Part shown: in pieces, positions 24,888 through 33,951 of the stretch | Layout: the number at the start of each line of letters is the position of its first letter | Numbering within the stretch: the first letter of the stretch is position 1 | NCBI GenBank assembly: GCA_964415195.1 | Contig: CAYPYD010000001.1 | Location: forward strand, 124,001 to 188,000 | DNA from: WTXA01 sp964415195 | GTDB lineage: Bacteria; Bacillota; TC1 | Direction: 5' to 3' | DNA: 64,000 nucleotides | Program-made: the position numbers and the translations under genes | Notes under the pieces: generated by a model | What the model was told of the DNA's origin: nothing | The model's database searches: none | The model's input: only the letters and a program-made list of their open reading frames with translations

Positions 24888-25301
24888 ATGGCAATAAAAA
24901 AATTAAACTTTAAACATGTAATTGGTGGAATTATCAGCAAATTGAAAGAAAATAGTATAAAGGCTTTTGATATTGTTGATCCAAATCAAACCACTCCTTT
25001 TTGCTATATTGAGCTAGTTAATGTAAAAGCTGCAAATACAAAAACATCAAATATGGATGTTTTCACAGTATGGATTCACGCATTTGCTGATTCAACTAAT
25101 AGTAGTATTCCGGTATTAAATCTATGCCAGGAGATTGAAGAGGCTTTAACTGAGGATATTAATATTCCAGAACCCTTTTGGTTAGTTTCTCAAGGAGTTA
25201 CAGGCCTTAATTCACTTTATCAAGAAAATGAAACACAAGAAAAACATGCTGTAATAGAACTTGAATTAAAAGTTTGTTATGGTTTTGAATCCAAAGTATA
25301 G
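24888..25301 (+). CDS. tail terminator/completion protein
   Basis: Encodes 137 aa, in the slot between gp10-like and major tail genes. VFTVWIHAFADSTNSS and the alternating beta pattern fit the tail-terminator fold. Caps the tail tube and sets its head interface. Confidence 0.75.
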   Translation: MAIKKLNFKHVIGGIISKLKENSIKAFDIVDPNQTTPFCYIELVNVKAANTKTSNMDVFTVWIHAFADSTNSSIPVLNLCQEIEEALTEDINIPEPFWLVSQGVTGLNSLYQENETQEKHAVIELELKVCYGFESKV

Positions 25302-25315
25302 GAAGGAGAAATAGA

Positions 25316-26038
25316 ATGGAAAAGATTGCTGGTAAAAATATAGTAATTGCTATATATGATCAGACAGGAACTAACTTGTATGCTGTTGGTGGACAACAAG
25401 GGCTTACAGTTAATAGATCAGCAGAAAATATCGATACCTCAGATAAACTAAGTGGAGGTTGGGCTTCAGGAATGGCTGGTTTAAAAAAATGGAGTATTGA
25501 TACTGATGGAGGTATGGTTGAAGGTGACCCTGCAAAAATAATTCTTGACCAGGCATTTGAAAATAGTGACACTGTTGCTGTTAAAGTAATCAATATTAAA
25601 ACAGGCAAAGCTTTGTATGGTGGATTAGCAACAATTAGTGATTTTTCAGTTGAGGCACCTCATGATGATGTTGTTGCATGGTCTGCAACACTTGAAGGTG
25701 CAGGTCCACTTGCTGATTTATCGGGAGATGCTATTGTTGATTTACCAGTTGGTATAACTGTGCCAATTAATGATTTAGTAGCAGTTCAAGGTTCCACAGC
25801 TGGACAAATTGCATTAACATTTAGTCCACCTACTGGAAGTACAGCGGTTGCTGTTGAAACTAAGACTGGTGTGGGTACTTGGACCGTTGTAACTACAACT
25901 CCAACTTCGATAGGAGTAGCTGTTACTAGTGCTGTGATTACTGGTTTAACAACTGGCGTAACTTATAGTGTGAGATTAGTAGTAACCGGTGGTCTATTCG
26001 CTGGAAACTCTAATGTAGCTATAGCTACTGCAAAATAA
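25316..26038 (+). CDS. major tail tube protein with C-terminal Ig/fn3-like domain
   Basis: Encodes 240 aa. Residues 1-140 are a TP901-1-like tube protein (KWSIDTDGGMVEGDPAKIILDQAF, FSVEAPHDDVVAWSATLEGAG). Residues about 155-240 are an added beta-sandwich (ITVPINDLVAVQGS ... TGLTTGVTYSVRLVV) like the fibronectin-type or Ig decorations often displayed on tails. A strong terminator follows, which would raise its yield over the downstream chaperones. Confidence 0.88.
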   Translation: MEKIAGKNIVIAIYDQTGTNLYAVGGQQGLTVNRSAENIDTSDKLSGGWASGMAGLKKWSIDTDGGMVEGDPAKIILDQAFENSDTVAVKVINIKTGKALYGGLATISDFSVEAPHDDVVAWSATLEGAGPLADLSGDAIVDLPVGITVPINDLVAVQGSTAGQIALTFSPPTGSTAVAVETKTGVGTWTVVTTTPTSIGVAVTSAVITGLTTGVTYSVRLVVTGGLFAGNSNVAIATAK

Positions 26039-26040
26039 TC

Positions 26041-26070
26041 AAGGAGGGATAATACCCTCCTTATTTTTTT
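26041..26070 (+). terminator. terminator after the major tail gene
   Basis: AAGGAGGG / CCCTCCTT with a 6-base loop, then ATTTTTTT. Probably partial, giving an excess of tube protein over chaperones and tape measure. Confidence 0.85.
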
Positions 26071-26091
26071 AAACAAGAAAGGAATTAAAGA

Positions 26092-26376
26092 ATGAATATT
26101 GATGGCAATAAGTTAAAAGTTGGTGAAAAAGAATATAGGTTTATTATAAACACTCCAAAATTAGAAACCCTTGAAATCGCAGGAAAGAAAAGCATTATGA
26201 ACCTTATTCAAGATGCATCGATTTCTAGTATAAAACTAATGTTTACTATGTTTATAGATATTGATAGAGATAAGCAAAAGATATTTGAACAAGCATTAGA
26301 AGAACATGGACTAGGTGGTCTATATAAGTTCTTGGTTGATCAGTTACAGGAGCAGGCGGGTTTTTTGTTCCGTTAG
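26092..26376 (+). CDS. tail assembly chaperone, G-type product
   Basis: Encodes 94 aa in the zero frame, ending shortly after the slippery run. It coats the tape measure with its frameshifted longer form. It lies between tube and tape-measure genes as usual. Confidence 0.88.
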   Translation: MNIDGNKLKVGEKEYRFIINTPKLETLEIAGKKSIMNLIQDASISSIKLMFTMFIDIDRDKQKIFEQALEEHGLGGLYKFLVDQLQEQAGFLFR

Positions 26377-26400
26377 AAGTAATTCAAAGTGATTACTTCT
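26361..26400 (+). promoter_or_regulatory. -1 programmed ribosomal frameshift signal
   Basis: Heptamer T TTT TTG at 26361-26367 in the zero frame, a 7-base spacer, then a 9-bp stem-loop (AGAAGTAAT / ATTACTTCT, 26375-26400). A -1 slip avoids the TAG at 26374 and continues to 26786. Confidence 0.88.
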
Positions 26401-26786
26401 GGGATGATGAAAAATCAGTAAAGAAAGATAAATATCCAGAGTATGCAGAGGCAAAGAGATTTGCCTTTTTTGTTGCGAATTTTGGTTATACAAAGAGTGA
26501 TTACCTAGCTTTAAATGAGGTTGAAAAGGCATTAATTGTTAAAGCATATCAAGAAAAGCAAGTAACAGAAATGTCAGGTATTAGGAATGCTTTCTTTCAT
26601 GCATATGTTTCAGCCAATAAAAAGAATTATAAAAAACCATTGTATAAGAAGAGAAACAAAATTGATGTTACTCATGAAGAGATTATCGATGTTAAAAGTA
26701 AAATTCTTGAAATAGACAAGCAAGATCCTAATAAAAATTGGATTAAACTAATCAATCAAAATTCTAAAGGGAAAGGAGGTAAATAA
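26367..26786 (+). CDS. tail assembly chaperone, T-extension of the frameshift product
   Basis: Read only after the -1 slip. Joined to 26092-26367 it gives a GT protein of about 231 aa. The extension has YAEAKRFAFFVANFGYTKSDYLALNEVEKALIVKAY, a helical T-domain pattern, and a basic C-terminus. An internal ATG at 26571 exists, but the conserved layout argues for translation by frameshifting. Confidence 0.88.
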   Translation, partial: VPLEVIQSDYFWDDEKSVKKDKYPEYAEAKRFAFFVANFGYTKSDYLALNEVEKALIVKAYQEKQVTEMSGIRNAFFHAYVSANKKNYKKPLYKKRNKIDVTHEEIIDVKSKILEIDKQDPNKNWIKLINQNSKGKGGK

Positions 26787-29161
26787 TGGCAAACTTTCTT
26801 ATTAAAGCGATAGTTGGAGCAGATATAACAGAATTTGAAAAAAATCTTGGAACTGCAAATTCTAAACTTGATGGTGTGCAAAAATCACTTAGTAATGCAG
26901 GTAAAGTTGCAACAATAGGTCTAACTGTACCTTTAGTAGCGGCTAGTGGTGTAGCTATTAATACATCTAATCAATTTAGTGAATCAATGTCTAAAATATC
27001 AACATTATATGGTGGTATTGATGTTGATACAAATAATTTTAAAAAATCCATAATGAGCTTATCTAATCAAACAGGTATAGCTGCAAATGAAATTGCTGGT
27101 GGGTATTATGAGGCTTTATCTGCAGGACTACCAGTTACCAATGATATGAAGGACACAACAGAGTTTATGACTCAGGCGATTCAATTATCAAAGGGTGGAT
27201 TTACTGATACAGCATCGGCAGTTAATGTTATGACTTCTGCTATTAATGCATATGGTTTAGAAGCAAAGGATAGTAAGAGAATCTCAGATGTTTTGATTAC
27301 AACTCAAAACTTAGGTAAAACTACAGTTGATGAATTATCTAAATCTATGGGTAATGTAATTCCTACAGCAAAGGCTTACGGAGTTAATATTGAACAATTA
27401 GGAGCTTCATATGCTCTTATGACTGCCAAAGGTATTGATACAGCTCAATCAACTACATCAATTAACGCTATGTTGAATGAACTTGGTGATACTAGTAGTA
27501 TTGCAGGAGCAAAAATATTAGAACTTACTGGTAAATCTTTTGGACAGTTAATGTCAGAAGGTAAATCTGTTGGTGATGTATTAAAAATAATGGATGATTA
27601 TGCAAAAGCAAATGGACAGAGTATGCCTACTATGTTTGGTAGTATTGAAGCTGGTAAAGCAGCTATGACAATAGCAGGTGACGTAGGTACTTATAATGAA
27701 TTTTTAGGTAAAATGGGTGAATCTGCAGGTGCTACTAAAGATGCCTTTGACAAAATGAATAGTACTAATACAGCTAAGATTCAAAAAGCGATGGCTGAAA
27801 TTACAAATGCAGGTATTAAGCTTGCTGATGTTGTTGCTCCAGCAGTTGCAAAATTAGCTGATAAAATTGGGGGGTTAGCTGCTTGGTTTGCAGAATTAGG
27901 ACCTGTTGGAAAAGGTATTGTAATTGCTTTTGTTGCATTGGGCATAGCAATTGGACCTGTTCTTGGTTTTATATCTGCTCTGATACCAATAATCTCATTT
28001 TTTACAGCTGCACAAACAGCAAATGCAACAGCAACAGGAGCAGCTGCAGTGGCAACATGGTCATTTAATGCAGCTATATTATTGATTCCATTAGCCATAA
28101 TAGCCATAATAGCTGCAATATTGTGGCTATGGAATAACTGTGAGGGTTTTAGAAATGGTGTGATGGCTATAGTAGATGCTGTTGGAGGATTCTTTAAATG
28201 GCTTGGTGGAATAATAAAGACTGTTATAGGTGTTGCAATAGATATAATAGTTGCTTATTTCAAACTATGGTGGGCTGTTGTATCAACAGTTATAGGATTT
28301 ATAGTTGATATATTTAAGTTTATTGGTGGCATTATAATGGCAGTTGTAGGTTTTGCTATTGATATTATTGTTGGATATTTTCAATTCTGGTGGTCAGTAG
28401 TAACAAGCGTTATAAACCTTATAGTATTTGGTTTTAAATGGTTAGGCGAGCAGATATGGGGATTTCTTAAACCTAAAATTGATGCAATAGCAGGATTTTT
28501 CACAAGTTTATGGCTTAACTATATTTCTCCAGTAGTAGAAAAAATTAAAAGTGCATTTTCTATTGTTGGGTCTGCTATATCTGGAGCCATTAAAGGAGCT
28601 ATTGATACTGGTATTGGGCTATTTAATAGACTAAAAGATACTGTAGAAGGAATCGTTGATAAAATAAAAGGCTTTTTTGGTGGTATTTCAGGTGCAATAT
28701 CAAGTGCGATTGGAACTGCTATTGATAAAGTTAAAGGGCTTATTAATAGCTATATAATTAAGCCGGTAAATAGTGTGATCAGTAAATTAAATGGGGCTTT
28801 AGGCTTTGCAGGGGTAAATATCAAATCATTCCCATATCTAGCACATGGTACAGATAATTGGGGTGGTGGTCCTGCTTGGATAAATGAGCAAGGTCGAGGT
28901 GAATTAGTTAATCTTCCAAATGGCACACAAGTTATTCCTCATGATTTATCAAAAAGAATGATTGATCAATATAGCACTAATATGTCTTCAATGAATGCTA
29001 AAAATGGTGGACTGAAAGACAAAGTAGTAGTTGTGAATGATGGTGGTAATAGTTCCTTGAGATTAACTGTAAATCTTGGTGAAGATAATTTGATTGATAA
29101 AGTAATCAAGGGCATAGAAAATAAATCATTTATGAATAATGAGGCGGTGATTAAGGTATGA
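26786..29161 (+). CDS. tape measure protein
   Basis: Encodes 791 aa. TP901-type core (IATIGLTVPL then FSESMSKISTLYGG ... GYYEALSAGLPV, residues about 40-150) with hydrophobic segments near 375-560 and amphipathic C-terminal repeats. It sets tail length and probably helps DNA cross the membrane. The start overlaps the chaperone stop. Confidence 0.93.
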   Translation: MANFLIKAIVGADITEFEKNLGTANSKLDGVQKSLSNAGKVATIGLTVPLVAASGVAINTSNQFSESMSKISTLYGGIDVDTNNFKKSIMSLSNQTGIAANEIAGGYYEALSAGLPVTNDMKDTTEFMTQAIQLSKGGFTDTASAVNVMTSAINAYGLEAKDSKRISDVLITTQNLGKTTVDELSKSMGNVIPTAKAYGVNIEQLGASYALMTAKGIDTAQSTTSINAMLNELGDTSSIAGAKILELTGKSFGQLMSEGKSVGDVLKIMDDYAKANGQSMPTMFGSIEAGKAAMTIAGDVGTYNEFLGKMGESAGATKDAFDKMNSTNTAKIQKAMAEITNAGIKLADVVAPAVAKLADKIGGLAAWFAELGPVGKGIVIAFVALGIAIGPVLGFISALIPIISFFTAAQTANATATGAAAVATWSFNAAILLIPLAIIAIIAAILWLWNNCEGFRNGVMAIVDAVGGFFKWLGGIIKTVIGVAIDIIVAYFKLWWAVVSTVIGFIVDIFKFIGGIIMAVVGFAIDIIVGYFQFWWSVVTSVINLIVFGFKWLGEQIWGFLKPKIDAIAGFFTSLWLNYISPVVEKIKSAFSIVGSAISGAIKGAIDTGIGLFNRLKDTVEGIVDKIKGFFGGISGAISSAIGTAIDKVKGLINSYIIKPVNSVISKLNGALGFAGVNIKSFPYLAHGTDNWGGGPAWINEQGRGELVNLPNGTQVIPHDLSKRMIDQYSTNMSSMNAKNGGLKDKVVVVNDGGNSSLRLTVNLGEDNLIDKVIKGIENKSFMNNEAVIKV

Positions 29162-29526
29162 CGTACTCAGGAGATTTATTAAAAATTAACGGTAACATTA
29201 TCAGTAGCATTATTGGTTATAAGGTGAATAGAATTAAAAGATGGAAAGATGCAGAAACAAATATGGCCGGTCAAATGAGAGCTACTTTACTAGGCATTTT
29301 TCCAGAAATAGAAATCGAGATTAATGTTACTAGCCAAGATGAAATAAAAGACCTTGTGCAACTACTTGATCTACCTTATTTAACAGTTGAATGGTTTGAT
29401 GTAGTTGTTGGAACTATCCATACAGCTCAATATTATCCAGGAGAATTTGATATTGATATGTTGTTTAAGAACAGAGGTTTATATAAGCCCTTCAAGGTTA
29501 AATTACTTCCTGTAGCGAAAAGGTAG
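29158..29526 (+). CDS. tail tip protein (DUF6711-like)
   Basis: Encodes 122 aa. It overlaps the tape-measure end by four bases. The small beta-rich protein with RIKRWKDAETNMAGQMRATLLG is typical of a short protein between tape measure and tail endopeptidase, where a distal tail component is expected. Confidence 0.7.
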   Translation: MTYSGDLLKINGNIISSIIGYKVNRIKRWKDAETNMAGQMRATLLGIFPEIEIEINVTSQDEIKDLVQLLDLPYLTVEWFDVVVGTIHTAQYYPGEFDIDMLFKNRGLYKPFKVKLLPVAKR

Positions 29527-29535
29527 GTGGATTGA

Positions 29536-31284
29536 ATGATTAGTGTAAGTAGTGCATTTAAAACTGCCATGAAAGCTCCTTTTAAAGAATTAAAGGCATA
29601 TATCAAACTACCTGATAATACTTATATAAGAAGTGAAGATGATTTAATTAGTGTCAAAGTAAGTGGAGAAGGTGCTTTATGTAAAACCTTGATGAAAAAG
29701 TTTGAAGGTAAATTCCTTGGTGAACATAACTTATTAGGATTAGAGGTTAATGTAGGTATTGGAGTTAAAGTAGCTGGCGGAACATATGAATATATCGATT
29801 ATGGAAAATTCTTAATTACTGAAACTACATCAATCAAGGAATCAGAAACAACAACTGTAGCTGGATATGATTTGATGATCAAAACTATGAAAGCATATGA
29901 ACCATTTGCAACTTACCCAATAAATATAATTGATTTTGCCAGTGGTATTGCAGGACAGTGTGGACTAACTTTAGGAAACACTGTCTTTGTTAATTCTACA
30001 TGGTCGGTATCAGGTGAACTATATGAAAATATTAAGGATATAACATATAGAGATATAATAACTCAAATAGCTGAAGTTTCAGGAAGCATAGCGATGATAG
30101 GTTCTGATAATAAGCTATACTTCAAATCTGTATTTGACACTACTGAACAGATAACTTATGAGAATCTATTCAAGCTGAAGCTGGAACCAGAATATGGTCC
30201 AATAAACAGTGTAGTTTTAAGAAGGCAACCACAGGAAGATAATATAGTGCAAGTAGACCAGGCATCAATTGATTTAAATGGTTTGACTGAATTCAAGATA
30301 TCAAATAACTGGCTTGTTGATCATAACCGAGAAGATGCTATAACACCAATATTTAATCAGTTAAAAGGCATAAGGTACTATCCATTTGAAGCCTCAACAG
30401 AGGGTCTAGGATGGTATGAAATAGGTGATATGGTAGAAATACTTAATGATCAGTCAGAAGCCTTTGGAACCTTAATTTTAAGTTTCTCAATATTAGTTGA
30501 TGGTGGAATAAAGGAAGCATTGTTAACTAAGGCTGAGAATAAGACATCAACTAATTATCAATATGTGGGTACAATTGTTAAGAAACTTGCAAATACTGAA
30601 ATTAAGGTTGATAAGCAAGGACAAGAAATAGCATTAATAAATGAAGCACTTGTGAACACTTCAATAATATACAAGCAAGAAGACGCACCACTAAATCCAG
30701 TGAATAACGATTTATGGTTAAATCTTTCGAATAACATTGTTTACAGATTTGATGGAGTTGAATGGTTGGCAACATCTGTTTCTCCAGATACTCTTTTACA
30801 ATATTACACAAAGTCAGAGGTAGAATTACTAAATGAAAGTATAACATCAACAGTTTCAAATTTATCTCTTGGGTTAACAAATAATTATTTAACTAAAGAA
30901 CAAGTTGAAGCATTAACCAATGGTAATTCAGATGATATAGATGATTTATTTACTAAGTATTCTGAAGTTAAACAAGTTGCAGATGCAGTAAACATCGATA
31001 TTACGACAATTAAGCAAGATGGTACAACTAAATTAGATACTAAAACAGGTTTCAAATTTGACTCATCAGGATTACAAATCGATAAGGGTAGTGGCATAGT
31101 AAGTTTGCTAGATGATACTGGTTTATATGTAAACTCAGGTAGTGAACAATTATTGAAAGTAAATAATCAAGAAATTAATGCCAAAAACGTAGTTGTCAGA
31201 ACTTGGTTAACTGTTGGAAATAATGCTAGATTTGAAGATTATGAGGGTGGTGTGGGTATATTCATATTACCTACACAATCTTAG
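29536..31284 (+). CDS. tail tip/Tal-like protein
   Basis: Encodes 582 aa. Residues 1-380 resemble the gp27-like hub of tail-associated proteins (CKTLMKKFEGKFLGEHNLLGLEV, GYDLMIKTMKAYEP, VRRQPQ-like strand at about 225). The C-terminal 200 residues look like a fibre or linker region with helical and beta-helical parts. It forms the tail tip that touches the cell surface. Confidence 0.8.
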   Translation: MISVSSAFKTAMKAPFKELKAYIKLPDNTYIRSEDDLISVKVSGEGALCKTLMKKFEGKFLGEHNLLGLEVNVGIGVKVAGGTYEYIDYGKFLITETTSIKESETTTVAGYDLMIKTMKAYEPFATYPINIIDFASGIAGQCGLTLGNTVFVNSTWSVSGELYENIKDITYRDIITQIAEVSGSIAMIGSDNKLYFKSVFDTTEQITYENLFKLKLEPEYGPINSVVLRRQPQEDNIVQVDQASIDLNGLTEFKISNNWLVDHNREDAITPIFNQLKGIRYYPFEASTEGLGWYEIGDMVEILNDQSEAFGTLILSFSILVDGGIKEALLTKAENKTSTNYQYVGTIVKKLANTEIKVDKQGQEIALINEALVNTSIIYKQEDAPLNPVNNDLWLNLSNNIVYRFDGVEWLATSVSPDTLLQYYTKSEVELLNESITSTVSNLSLGLTNNYLTKEQVEALTNGNSDDIDDLFTKYSEVKQVADAVNIDITTIKQDGTTKLDTKTGFKFDSSGLQIDKGSGIVSLLDDTGLYVNSGSEQLLKVNNQEINAKNVVVRTWLTVGNNARFEDYEGGVGIFILPTQS

Positions 31285-31297
31285 AAAGGAATAAAAT

Positions 31298-33193
31298 ATG
31301 GCTATTGCTACTTATATAAGTCCTAATTTTGATTGTGATCAATCAGCTTATGTGAAGTTTAGAGTTGTTGTTGATGTTATAAGTCAAAGTAGTGTTGATA
31401 GAACCTCATATTGTCGAGTTAGATTACAGGCTTGGAGAACTAATACCGGATACACAACTTATGGAGCGGGAACTGGTTATGTGGATGCTGATGGTTCACA
31501 ACAATCTCAGGCTATCATCTCATCTCAAACAATAACTTATAATTCGTATACTGTTTTAGTTGATAAATATTTCTATGTTCAACATGGAACTGATGGTAAA
31601 AAACTCAATTGTCAATTTGGTGGGTACTTCTCAATATCATCTCCAATGAGTGGTGGTTGGGATTATTTTTACGTAACATTACCTGATATACCAGTTGCTA
31701 GTACAATAACTGCACCAAGTGGTCTTATTGAAGGATCTACCATAATATCAATTAACAGAGCAAGTTCCACCTTTAAACATACATTGAAATATTCATTTGG
31801 AAGTCCTGCAGTAGAGGGTACGATTACCTCATTAACAACTGCAACAAGTGTTGAATTTGCAATACCTACTTCATTCTATGCAAAAATACCTGATAGTAAG
31901 AATGGTATTTGCATATTAACTTGTGAAACTTATGATGCTTCTAATAATTTGTTGGGAACAAAAACAACTACGTTTTTAGCGAATGTTAATGAAGCAATAA
32001 ATGAACCAACAATATCTATCACGGAATTGATTGATAGTAATTCGGTATCAGTGGCACTTACTAATGATAATTCTAAAATATTAAAAGGATTTTCAAACTT
32101 GAAATCTGTCTTAAATATAACCGCCAAAAACAGTGCTACATTATCATATCGTAAAATAACTTGTGGTTTAAAGTCAGCAGAAATATTTGGAACGACAAAC
32201 CCTTGGACAAATACATTATTGGGTGTTTCTGATGGTGTAGTTACTATAATTGCGACAGATAGCAGAGGAATAACAAAAACACTCACGGTTAACAAAACAT
32301 TAATAAACTATATACCATTGACTGCTAATCCTAACTTTGAAAGAGTTTCACCCACTAGCAGTGAGGTCGTTGTTACCTACGACGGTGATTACTTCAATAA
32401 TACATTTGGTGTTGGTGGTGTAGCCAATACACTTACAATTGGTTGGTCGTACAGGATTTTAAATGGTGTTTGGGCAGTTGGTTCAGTCCCGTTGACAGAT
32501 GTTAAAGTTGGTAACAGATATAGCAATGGAGATGACCCAATAAGTGTAGGTAGTATATATCCTTATAGTGATTTTTATGAATTTAAAATAACAATATCTG
32601 ATAAATTAACACAAATTGAAGTAACTGACTTAGTTAAAAAAGGTATTCCACCAATGGCAGTGAAAGATGATAGAGTTGAATTTGATGTGCCGATATTCAT
32701 TAAAAATGCTTCAGGAGTCCTAGGTAGTCTAGTAGATTTATTCTATCCAATAGGTAGCATAGTTATAAGTGAGGGCAACAATAACCCTCAATCTAGATTT
32801 GTTAATACTACTTGGGAAGTATATGGAACAGGTCGAGTATTGGTTGGATATGATGTTTCTCAAACTGAATTTAATTCTGGTGGTAAAACAGGTGGAGCTA
32901 AGGTGCACACCTTGACATCTAATGAGATGCCAATACACACTCATACTCAAGATGCACACAATCACTCGCAAAATGCTCACCAACACAACATTGATCATGA
33001 TTATGATGGTGCAGGTGGTTCTAGTAGATATACTGTTCACAATGGAGCTTATGTATCTGGGGCTACAACCACAAGTTGGGTTACCGCAAGTAATATTGCT
33101 GCAACTGCAACTAACCAAAATGCAGGTGGTGGACAAGCACATAACAACTTACCACCTTATATCGTAGTATATTATTGGAAAAGAACAGCATAA
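31298..33193 (+). CDS. receptor-binding tail fibre with DUF859-like body and collar domain
   Basis: Encodes 631 aa. The N-terminal 450 residues are beta-rich and DUF859-like. From about residue 480 the PIGSIVISEGNNNPQSRFVNTTWEVYG segment and the final LPPYIVVYYWKRTA are signatures of phage collar/short-tail-fibre tips. In between lies a histidine-rich stretch (HTHTQDAHNHSQNAHQHN), which in T4 gp12/gp37-like tips coordinates metal along the trimer axis. Likely the host-recognition protein. Confidence 0.85.
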   Translation: MAIATYISPNFDCDQSAYVKFRVVVDVISQSSVDRTSYCRVRLQAWRTNTGYTTYGAGTGYVDADGSQQSQAIISSQTITYNSYTVLVDKYFYVQHGTDGKKLNCQFGGYFSISSPMSGGWDYFYVTLPDIPVASTITAPSGLIEGSTIISINRASSTFKHTLKYSFGSPAVEGTITSLTTATSVEFAIPTSFYAKIPDSKNGICILTCETYDASNNLLGTKTTTFLANVNEAINEPTISITELIDSNSVSVALTNDNSKILKGFSNLKSVLNITAKNSATLSYRKITCGLKSAEIFGTTNPWTNTLLGVSDGVVTIIATDSRGITKTLTVNKTLINYIPLTANPNFERVSPTSSEVVVTYDGDYFNNTFGVGGVANTLTIGWSYRILNGVWAVGSVPLTDVKVGNRYSNGDDPISVGSIYPYSDFYEFKITISDKLTQIEVTDLVKKGIPPMAVKDDRVEFDVPIFIKNASGVLGSLVDLFYPIGSIVISEGNNNPQSRFVNTTWEVYGTGRVLVGYDVSQTEFNSGGKTGGAKVHTLTSNEMPIHTHTQDAHNHSQNAHQHNIDHDYDGAGGSSRYTVHNGAYVSGATTTSWVTASNIAATATNQNAGGGQAHNNLPPYIVVYYWKRTA

Positions 33194-33214
33194 AAATTAT
33201 AAAGGAGTTGAGCA

Positions 33215-33562
33215 ATGTGCATAATAAGTCAGGAGAAGGAATGCGGTAGAGCAATTCTAAGTACAAAGAAAATAGCTGATGATCTTGTTATCATAACAAA
33301 TGAAATGAGAACAGATATAGCAATTTTTAAGAATAGTTTTGCTGATTTGAGTGAATCAGTAGAAAAATTAATTACAAAACATGAAGCTGAAGAGGACAAT
33401 AAAATCAAAGAGCTTAAAGAAGAATTAAAAGCAAAAGAGGAAGATATGAAAGCCAGGGAAGAATTAGCCAGGACTAAAAGGTGGCAGGTAAAGTTATTGG
33501 CCATTTCAACTGCCTTTGGTTTTATTTCAACATTGGCCATGTTCATAATAAGTTTGATGTAA
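33215..33562 (+). CDS. XhlA-like lysis accessory protein
   Basis: Encodes 115 aa. A coiled coil (about 40-90) is followed by one C-terminal transmembrane helix (LLAISTAFGFISTLAMFIISL), the layout of hemolysin XhlA-type holin partners. It directly precedes the holin. Confidence 0.75.
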   Translation: MCIISQEKECGRAILSTKKIADDLVIITNEMRTDIAIFKNSFADLSESVEKLITKHEAEEDNKIKELKEELKAKEEDMKAREELARTKRWQVKLLAISTAFGFISTLAMFIISLM

Positions 33563-33577
33563 GAAAGGATGATAAAA

Positions 33578-33766
33578 ATGGAAAATATTAAAAAAAGATT
33601 AAAAAGCCCAGTAGTTCAAATTCAATTAATTTCAATTGTAGTAGGAGTTATTATATTTTTTGCTCCAAATATCGAACAAGCAGTACAAGTTGTAAGTGGA
33701 GCATTAATAGCAATAATTAACGTAGTAGCAGGATTAAATAACCCTACAGATAATGAAAATTGGTAA
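33578..33766 (+). CDS. phage holin
   Basis: Encodes 62 aa with two hydrophobic helices (IQLISIVVGVIIFFAP and VSGALIAIINVVAGL). It resembles short holins (phi LC3 type) and forms membrane holes for endolysin release. The ATG at 33578 is preferred because AAAGGATGAT is its ribosome site. Confidence 0.85.
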   Translation: MENIKKRLKSPVVQIQLISIVVGVIIFFAPNIEQAVQVVSGALIAIINVVAGLNNPTDNENW

Positions 33767-33917
33767 GATGTGCTTTAAGGAGAGCTTTGAACATTATCTG
33801 ATCAGTAAAGAGGGACATAGTGATAAATGGATACCCTTGGAAATGAAAGATAAATATCAATCAGATGGCTGGAAAATAGTTAAAAAGGTAAATTTAAAGC
33901 GAAAGAGAGAAGATTAA
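33753..33917 (+). CDS. small basic protein overlapping the holin end
   Basis: Encodes 54 aa, starting 14 bases before the holin stop. Basic C-terminus (KKVNLKRKRED). Its stop codon lies in the terminator hairpin. No strong ribosome site, so translation may be coupled to the holin. Confidence 0.5.
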   Translation: MKIGKMCFKESFEHYLISKEGHSDKWIPLEMKDKYQSDGWKIVKKVNLKRKRED

Positions 33918-33934
33918 TTTCTTCTCTCTTTTTT
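33902..33934 (+). terminator. terminator after the holin region
   Basis: A 12-bp stem (AAAGAGAGAAGA / TCTTCTCTCTTT) with a short loop, then TTT. It separates holin and endolysin expression. Confidence 0.8.
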
Positions 33935-33951
33935 AGTATAGGAGGAAAACA

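Noticed and set aside
26571..26786. Independent 71-aa gene
   Set aside because: The same frame is reached by the -1 frameshift from 26367, with a textbook signal; there is no good ribosome site at 26571.
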